DNA from: a bacterium
GTDB taxonomy: Bacteria; UBA9089; JAHJRX01
DNA: 11,668 nucleotides
Direction: 5' to 3'
NCBI GenBank assembly: GCA_030017825.1
Contig: JASEGW010000042.1
Location: 1 to 11,668, forward strand
The translations under genes and the position numbers were made by a program. The notes beneath the pieces are model-generated. The model saw nothing but the letters and a program-made list of their open reading frames with translations, was not told where the DNA came from and ran no database searches. Below, one piece after another: positions 7,164-11,668 of the stretch (its first letter is position 1; each line of letters starts with the position of its first letter).

Positions 7164-8228
7164 TTGCTATCTTTAAATGTAAAACTTATTTGTTCTTTTC
7201 TAATCTTAACCTTTGGAATCCTTTCTTTTTATCTTATCTTTAAATCAAGAAAGATAAAAGAAGAAAATCCTACTTGGTTGTATTTCCAATTAATAATTAC
7301 TTCTTTGCTTGTATTCTTGTTAATATATTCTTTAAATCAGATCATAAAGATAATTCCTCTGGTTATTAATAATGTTAAGATTAGCATTTATATTTCTTCT
7401 TTCATCTCTTCTTTATATATCTTTTTTTTAATTCTTGTCTCTATTTTAGCTTTTTTCTATAAAAAGATAAAGCTAATTTATTATGCTATTGAATTAGAAA
7501 AAATTAGATCTGATTTTGTAGCTAAAGTCTCTCATGAACTACGAACCCCCTTAACTTCTATTAAAGGCGCTACTAGATTAGTGACTGAAGAACAATATAA
7601 CTTAGATGAACGACAAGTTAAATTAATGGAAATTATCAAACATAATACTGAAAGGTTAATTCGTTTAATTGATGACTTATTAGACCTCTCTAAGATAGAA
7701 TCTGGTAAAATTGAACTTGTTTTAGAGCCAGTTAGTTTATTAGATATTACTAAGAAATCTATTCAGAGTTTAACACCCCTAGCTGAGAAAAAACATATTG
7801 CTTTATCCTTAGAATCTTTCAAAAAACCACCTAATATGTTTTTGGATAGAGTTCGCATAGAACAAGTTATAAATAATTTAATTGAAAATGCTATTAAATA
7901 CACCCCTAACGGAGGCTGCATTAGTATAAACATAGAAGATAAAGAAAAAGATATCATTTGTTCTATAAGTGATACAGGAATAGGAATTCCTCCTCAAGAT
8001 ATTGGAAAAGTATTTACCGAGTTTCGTCGGTCATCTAAAGCTCTTTTGTATAAAGGTGAATCTGGTACTGGTTTAGGCCTTCCCATAACAAAAGGTATAA
8101 TAAGAGCTCATAGAGGTAAAATTTGGGTAGAAAGTACAGTAGGGAAGGGAAGTAACTTTATTTTTAGCCTTCCTAAAGAAAAGCGAGCTATAAAGAGAAA
8201 ATTATATTCTGAATTGGCTTTGCATTAA
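7164..8228 (+). CDS. Membrane sensor histidine kinase
   Basis: A 354-residue two-component kinase that autophosphorylates on histidine and passes phosphate to a receiver, probably the one encoded at 8402. The N-terminal membrane region has about three spans (5-25, 38-58, 72-98), almost no external loop, and no recognisable PAS or HAMP domain, so sensing must be within the membrane or through a partner. A HisKA dimerisation domain follows, with phosphoacceptor His124 in VSHELRTPL. The HATPase domain has the N box with Asn242 (NLIENAIKY), G1 DTGIGIPP (270-277), the F-box region FTEFRR, and G2 GTGLGLPI (301-308). All catalytic elements are intact. Translation starts at TTG with a good ribosome site. 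The gene follows the 3-TM protein by 24 nt and is split from its receiver by element D. Confidence 0.95.
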   Translation: MLSLNVKLICSFLILTFGILSFYLIFKSRKIKEENPTWLYFQLIITSLLVFLLIYSLNQIIKIIPLVINNVKISIYISSFISSLYIFFLILVSILAFFYKKIKLIYYAIELEKIRSDFVAKVSHELRTPLTSIKGATRLVTEEQYNLDERQVKLMEIIKHNTERLIRLIDDLLDLSKIESGKIELVLEPVSLLDITKKSIQSLTPLAEKKHIALSLESFKKPPNMFLDRVRIEQVINNLIENAIKYTPNGGCISINIEDKEKDIICSISDTGIGIPPQDIGKVFTEFRRSSKALLYKGESGTGLGLPITKGIIRAHRGKIWVESTVGKGSNFIFSLPKEKRAIKRKLYSELALH

Positions 8229-8280
8229 CTTACTTCTTGCTCTTGAACTTTAACTACTTGAATAGAATTCTAAAATCTAT

Positions 8281-8371
8281 GTAACTATTCAGCAATGTTC
8301 AATATAACAACATATTTCCTTAATGCTCAGAAATACTAATTTTTAAACTTAGATTTATGCTGAATAGTTAC
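8281..8371 (-). mobile_element. MITE-like element, copy D (91 bp)
   Basis: Perfect 14-bp termini (8281-8294 and 8358-8371) are flanked by a perfect direct octamer AAATCTAT (8273-8280 and 8372-8379), the clearest target duplication in the window. It is inverted relative to copies A and C. It matches both arms of copy C but lacks the middle, the junction lying at a shared TAA. It is inserted in the 173-bp gap between the kinase and receiver genes, within what would otherwise be one operon. Confidence 0.92.
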
Positions 8372-8387
8372 AAATCTATTATAATTT

Positions 8388-8391
8388 GAGG
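8388..8391 (+). promoter_or_regulatory. Ribosome binding site that fixes the receiver TTG start
   Basis: GAGG is followed by T and lies ten bases before TTG 8402. The next in-frame ATG (residue 21) would remove the acidic pocket residues, so TTG is the start. Confidence 0.65.
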
Positions 8392-8401
8392 TAAAAAATC
8401 C

Positions 8402-8785
8402 TTGCAGGAATATAAATTATTAATAGTAGAAGATGAACCTGATATTGTAACTATAATCTTAATGTCCTTAAAGAAATATAATTTTGTCTATAAAATAGTA
8501 GATAATAGTAACTCAGCTCTATCCGAACTTCATAGCTTTCAACCTGATGGAGTACTTTTAGACCTTACATTAAATGGCACATTAGATGGGTTTAAGATAT
8601 TCAAAAAAATAAAATCTGATCCAAATTTATGCGGTATTCCAGTTATAATATTATCCGCACGAGGACAACAAGCTGAAATTGAAAAGGGATATAAAATGAA
8701 AGCTGATATGTATATCACTAAACCCTTTGATCCTTTTGAGCTACCTAAAACGATTATTTCCGTTCTTGAAAAGAGAAAAAAATGA
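8402..8785 (+). CDS. Stand-alone response regulator receiver protein
   Basis: A 127-residue CheY-like receiver that accepts phosphate from a histidine kinase in the cytosol. The full active site is present: acidic pair Glu10-Asp11 in LIVEDEPD, phosphoacceptor Asp54 in GVLLDLTL, Ser85 in VIILSARG at the usual Thr/Ser position, and Lys107 in ITKPFDPFE. The protein ends about 20 residues after the lysine, so no DNA-binding or enzymatic output domain is attached. Start is TTG. Its stop overlaps the start of the 755-residue gene by 4 bp (ATGA, 8782-8785), implying translational coupling. The kinase at 7164 is the natural partner, although element D lies between them. Output must be by protein contact or further phosphotransfer. 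Confidence 0.93.
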   Translation: MQEYKLLIVEDEPDIVTIILMSLKKYNFVYKIVDNSNSALSELHSFQPDGVLLDLTLNGTLDGFKIFKKIKSDPNLCGIPVIILSARGQQAEIEKGYKMKADMYITKPFDPFELPKTIISVLEKRKK

Positions 8786-11049
8786 ATCCTCAATATATTA
8801 AAATAATAATCTACTTATCACTCTTCTTATTTTCCCCTTTAACTATTTCTGCCGAAGAAGTTAGTAGAGATACAATTAATAAAAAACTAACAAGCCTTAA
8901 CAATACTATAGCCAAAGCAATAGATATTACTAATCATAGTGAGACTCAAATTGCAAAAGAGTTGTTAAACAAAGCTATACAATTAAGAAATAATATAGAG
9001 TCACAAGCTCAAAAGGGTTTTTATACTCAAACAATATCTGATAATATTTCCAAAGCTTCAAGCTTAGCTAAAAAGTCTATTAACTTGGTAATAGTTAGAG
9101 AACTAATACCAAAAGAGCTTGCCAGAATAAAAGAAACCTTAAATAAATTTAAGATAGAAATAGATCAAAGTAATAACAAAAATGCCCAATCACTTTATCA
9201 AAAAGCTTGTCAGAACCAATCTTTGGCTTATAGCTCATACCAAGAAACAGAATACAGCCTTTCTCTAAAATATTTAAAGGAAGCTTCTATCTTAACTAAG
9301 AAACTGATAAATATTTTAAAAGCAGAAGAATATGCCCAGAAAAGATTAAACCAAGTCATTAATACTTTAAAAAGTAGTTATAAGGAAGTTTTAGCTTCTA
9401 AAAATAAAGGAGCTTATTATTATATTAAAAAAGCTATCTATCTATCTAAAGAAGCTTCCTCTCTAATAAAGACTAAAAAGTATGATGAATCTTTTGAAAT
9501 AATTGAAGAAATAAAAAGCTGTATCAACAAGGCCAAAATATTTGCTAAAGGAAATAAGACTAGTCATTTTGACTCTCAGGAAATTTTAAAAGATTTAAAG
9601 TATTTAGAAGCAATTTATGCAAAAGCAGAAGCAGAAAACATGACTTTTCAGAATTTTAGAATTACGAAAATTTTCCAACAGGCAGAAACTTTAAAGAAAA
9701 ATATTCATCTTAAAATCAACGAAAAACTTTTTGAGGAAGCTTATGAGAATCTCTATCAATGTCACTATCTAGTTCTTAAATCTCTGCATCTTTTAAAGAA
9801 AGAATCAATTATTTCTACTTCTACTGATGATAAAATCAAGAATTGCCATAATAATATTTTTGCAACAGAAACCTTAGTAAGAGAAAGTAAAGAAGAGGAA
9901 GCTTTTATTTTGCTATGGCAAGCTAAGGAGCTTCATACTAAAGCAAAAATTAACTTAGCCAGAGGTAAAAATTCTGAAGCACTAGAAGATTTAGAAAGAA
10001 TTCCCGTATTAATTTCTAAAGCAGCTTATATTGCTAAAACTTCTATTAGACTTACTAAAAAATTAAACTGGAGAATTTCTCATTTAGAAAAACTTATCCA
10101 TAAAACTGAAGATTATTTAAAAGAAGAACTTGATAAAGAAATAGCTAAAGAGATTAAAAATTTATTACAAAACGCCAAAGAATCTCGCATTAGAGCTAAT
10201 ATATTTTTAGCTCGTAGAGAAAAAGAAAAAGCTTTATATAATGTTAATGAAGGTTTAAAATATGCTCAAAAGGCTCTTTCTAATATCAATAAAAGTAATT
10301 TGTTAAATATAGAGGAAGAGGAAACAACTCGACTAGAACTAATTAGATTAGAAAATTTAATTTCTAAAGCTGAAAAAAAAGTTAATGAAATTAGTGATGA
10401 TAAAGCCAAAAATGCTTTAGTAGATGCTAAAAAAATAGAATTAATAGCTTTAAAATTTTTTCAAGAAAAGAACTATAAAAAAACTTTAGAAAATATTAGA
10501 GTAGCATCTAATTTTGCATATAAAGCTATGGGAATAAAAGACGAAGAAAACACTAAGTTTAATGTTTTAGTAACAAAAATAAACCAACTAGATAAAGTCC
10601 TAATTAAAGCCCAAAGCATAAATAAAGAGAATACAAGCAAGGAAGCCAAAGAATTGTTAGATAAAGCTATTGAAATACACAAAAATGCTCTCACTTCTCT
10701 CTATGTAATCGAAGATTATAATCAAGCTGAAAAAGAAGTGAAAGAAGCTTTGAAATATAGTTTTTTGTCAATAGAAAAGGCTAAAAAGGGGAAAGAGGAA
10801 GATTTTGAAAGTATTGCTCAAAAACAGCTTAGACAAGGAAGAAAGATAATTGAAGAAGCTAAAAACGAAATAGTTTCTACTAAGAATAAAGAAGCGCGAA
10901 AAGTATTAAATTTAAGTGAAAAATATTTTAATATGGCCTTTGATTGTTTTAAGAATAAAGACTTTCAAAAAACAATTACCAATTTGGAGACATCAAAATC
11001 TTTTGCTATAAAAGCTATCAAATTAGCCCAAGAACAAATCAGTAAATAA
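8782..11049 (+). CDS. Exported 755-residue protein of nine helical repeats
   Basis: I recognise no named family. A signal peptide is clear: Lys7, a hydrophobic core at about 8-20 and an Ile-Ser-Ala cleavage site near residue 24, so the mature protein is probably periplasmic or surface-located. The rest is lysine- and glutamate-rich alpha helix. By eye I find nine copies of a ~45-residue helical-hairpin module, starting near residues 58, 134, 210, 293, 373, 456, 541, 620 and 703. The pattern is (A)xxLLxxAxxLxxxAxxxxxxxxYxxAxxxLxxAxxLAxKAIxL. Each is joined by a ~35-residue helical linker, giving a 76-85-residue period, reminiscent of TPR-like solenoids. It lacks a transmembrane anchor, enzymatic motif or cysteine pairs. 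The start overlaps the receiver stop codon and has only a weak ribosome site, so coupling is likely. A scaffold or envelope-binding role is inference. Confidence 0.85.
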   Translation: MNPQYIKIIIYLSLFLFSPLTISAEEVSRDTINKKLTSLNNTIAKAIDITNHSETQIAKELLNKAIQLRNNIESQAQKGFYTQTISDNISKASSLAKKSINLVIVRELIPKELARIKETLNKFKIEIDQSNNKNAQSLYQKACQNQSLAYSSYQETEYSLSLKYLKEASILTKKLINILKAEEYAQKRLNQVINTLKSSYKEVLASKNKGAYYYIKKAIYLSKEASSLIKTKKYDESFEIIEEIKSCINKAKIFAKGNKTSHFDSQEILKDLKYLEAIYAKAEAENMTFQNFRITKIFQQAETLKKNIHLKINEKLFEEAYENLYQCHYLVLKSLHLLKKESIISTSTDDKIKNCHNNIFATETLVRESKEEEAFILLWQAKELHTKAKINLARGKNSEALEDLERIPVLISKAAYIAKTSIRLTKKLNWRISHLEKLIHKTEDYLKEELDKEIAKEIKNLLQNAKESRIRANIFLARREKEKALYNVNEGLKYAQKALSNINKSNLLNIEEEETTRLELIRLENLISKAEKKVNEISDDKAKNALVDAKKIELIALKFFQEKNYKKTLENIRVASNFAYKAMGIKDEENTKFNVLVTKINQLDKVLIKAQSINKENTSKEAKELLDKAIEIHKNALTSLYVIEDYNQAEKEVKEALKYSFLSIEKAKKGKEEDFESIAQKQLRQGRKIIEEAKNEIVSTKNKEARKVLNLSEKYFNMAFDCFKNKDFQKTITNLETSKSFAIKAIKLAQEQISK

Positions 11050-11069
11050 TTTGATCATATAGAAATCTT

Positions 11070-11137
11070 GTAATTATTCAGCAATGTTCAATATAACAAC
11101 ATATTTCCTTAGTGCGAAGTTTATGCTGAATAGTTAC
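11070..11137 (-). mobile_element. MITE-like element, copy E (68 bp, shortest)
   Basis: The left end GTAATTATTCAGCA (11070-11083) has one mismatch to the perfect right end TGCTGAATAGTTAC (11124-11137). It is inverted relative to A and C, and its conserved arm matches theirs. It looks like copy C with the middle removed at a shared TAAA. Flanks GAAATCTT and AAATAATG do not form a good duplication. It ends five bases before the lipoprotein ATG, so it occupies the whole ribosome-site region. Confidence 0.85.
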
Positions 11138-11142
11138 AAATA

Positions 11143-11532
11143 ATGTTTATGAATAAATATGTCTTAATATTCTATTTTCTCTCATTTTTTATCCTTTTTT
11201 CTTCTTGTGGCTCTAAAAAAGCTATACTAAAGAAAGATTCACCATCTTTAGTTTCAAAAAATAACCATAAAAAAAACTTTCTAATTAAACCTAAATTAAA
11301 AGTAAAGACAGAAAAAAGATATAGCATCACTCAAGATCTATATAAAACAAGATTGTTTCTTTTTGAAAAATTATATCAATACAAAATGAATTATCAACTT
11401 GAGGAAAGTAGGATTATCCTTTTAGAAGCTAAAGAATTAAAAGATAAGTCGATTAAGTATTTTTTATTAGAAAATTACAAAAAAGCTAACTATTATATTT
11501 TAGAAGCCTTAGATTTATTGGAAAATCAATAA
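11143..11532 (+). CDS. Small lipoprotein carrying one copy of the helical repeat
   Basis: A 129-residue secreted lipoprotein. A hydrophobic signal segment (about 6-19) ends in lipobox Phe-Ser-Ser-Cys with Cys22 as the lipidated residue. A basic, flexible linker (24-58) follows, then a helical domain. Residues 87-127 (EESRIILLEAKELK through YYILEALDLLE) match the repeat module of the 755-residue protein upstream, including the central NYKKAN turn, and 61-85 resembles its linker helix. The two proteins therefore look like relatives and may interact or act at the same site. Starts at 11143 and 11149 (second Met) are both possible. Neither has a Shine-Dalgarno sequence, because element E ends five bases before the first ATG. 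Function is unknown. Confidence 0.8.
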   Translation: MFMNKYVLIFYFLSFFILFSSCGSKKAILKKDSPSLVSKNNHKKNFLIKPKLKVKTEKRYSITQDLYKTRLFLFEKLYQYKMNYQLEESRIILLEAKELKDKSIKYFLLENYKKANYYILEALDLLENQ

Positions 11533-11642
11533 TAGTGTAAGTAAGTACCCGTGCAAAAATAATTAGGTATTGTAACACACTTAACCCATCTTTACCACTA
11601 AATACAAATAAGTTTAATAATCCCAAGAGGTCAAGTTTTTTT

Positions 11643-11668
11643 ATGGGCACTACAGATTTTAAATCTTA
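11643..11668 (+). CDS. Possible start of a further gene, cut by the window end
   Basis: ATG at 11643 opens a frame MGTTDFKS that runs off the window, preceded by AGAGG at 11626-11630, twelve bases away. Eight residues are too few to judge. The preceding 110 bases show no terminator or other feature. Confidence 0.25.

Noticed and set aside
8380..8385. TATAAT as a promoter for the receiver gene
   Set aside because: It lies two bases before the ribosome site and has no -35 box; the predicted transcript would start inside the ribosome site.
8782..11049. Methyl-accepting or cytoskeletal coiled-coil protein
   Set aside because: It has a cleavable signal peptide, no second membrane span, and a punctuated ~80-residue period rather than a continuous heptad pattern.
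2068..11137. CRISPR or other array made by the repeated sequences
   Set aside because: Copies are kilobases apart, in both orientations, with terminal inverted repeats and target duplications, so they are mobile elements.

Overview
The window is an AT-rich bacterial segment with short intergenic spaces, Shine-Dalgarno sequences, ATG and TTG starts, and bacterial two-component, lipoprotein and purine genes. I cannot place it taxonomically. The low GC, the left-end mosaic of palindromic repeats and the many orphan proteins fit an uncultured or poorly sampled lineage, but that is an impression.

Layout. Positions 1-846 carry no convincing gene. They hold a fold-back repeat with two GC-rich hairpins, then several hairpins and short tandem repeats. 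A 10-TM heavy-metal exporter-like permease (ArsP_2 type, 847-1875, +) follows. It converges with a minus-strand block: an M29 aminopeptidase (5229-6365), then a tight operon of a 46-residue ORF (4893-5033), alanine dehydrogenase ald (3759-4874) and purH (2187-3749). From a good sigma-70-like promoter at 6744, a plus-strand block runs to the right end: a 3-TM protein, a membrane histidine kinase, a stand-alone receiver, a 755-residue exported protein made of nine helical repeats, and a small lipoprotein that carries one copy of the same repeat.

The most striking non-coding content is a family of small non-autonomous inverted-repeat elements (MITE-like). There are four clear copies (68-132 bp, 14-bp GTAACTATTCAGCA termini, 8-bp target duplications at some) and a fifth relative with different termini but an identical 27-bp core. 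They sit at the purH stop codon, in the sORF-ald-purH leader, before the signalling block, between kinase and receiver, and directly before the lipoprotein start. Two of them, inverted, bracket the 3-TM protein/kinase pair.

How the genes work together. The ald/purH operon is housekeeping metabolism. The right-hand block looks like an envelope signalling module: the kinase phosphorylates a receiver that has no DNA-binding output, and the receiver gene overlaps by 4 bp the gene for a secreted alpha-helical repeat protein whose repeat recurs in a lipoprotein. I recognise no named family for the two envelope proteins or the 3-TM protein, and this module is the best candidate here for something undescribed.
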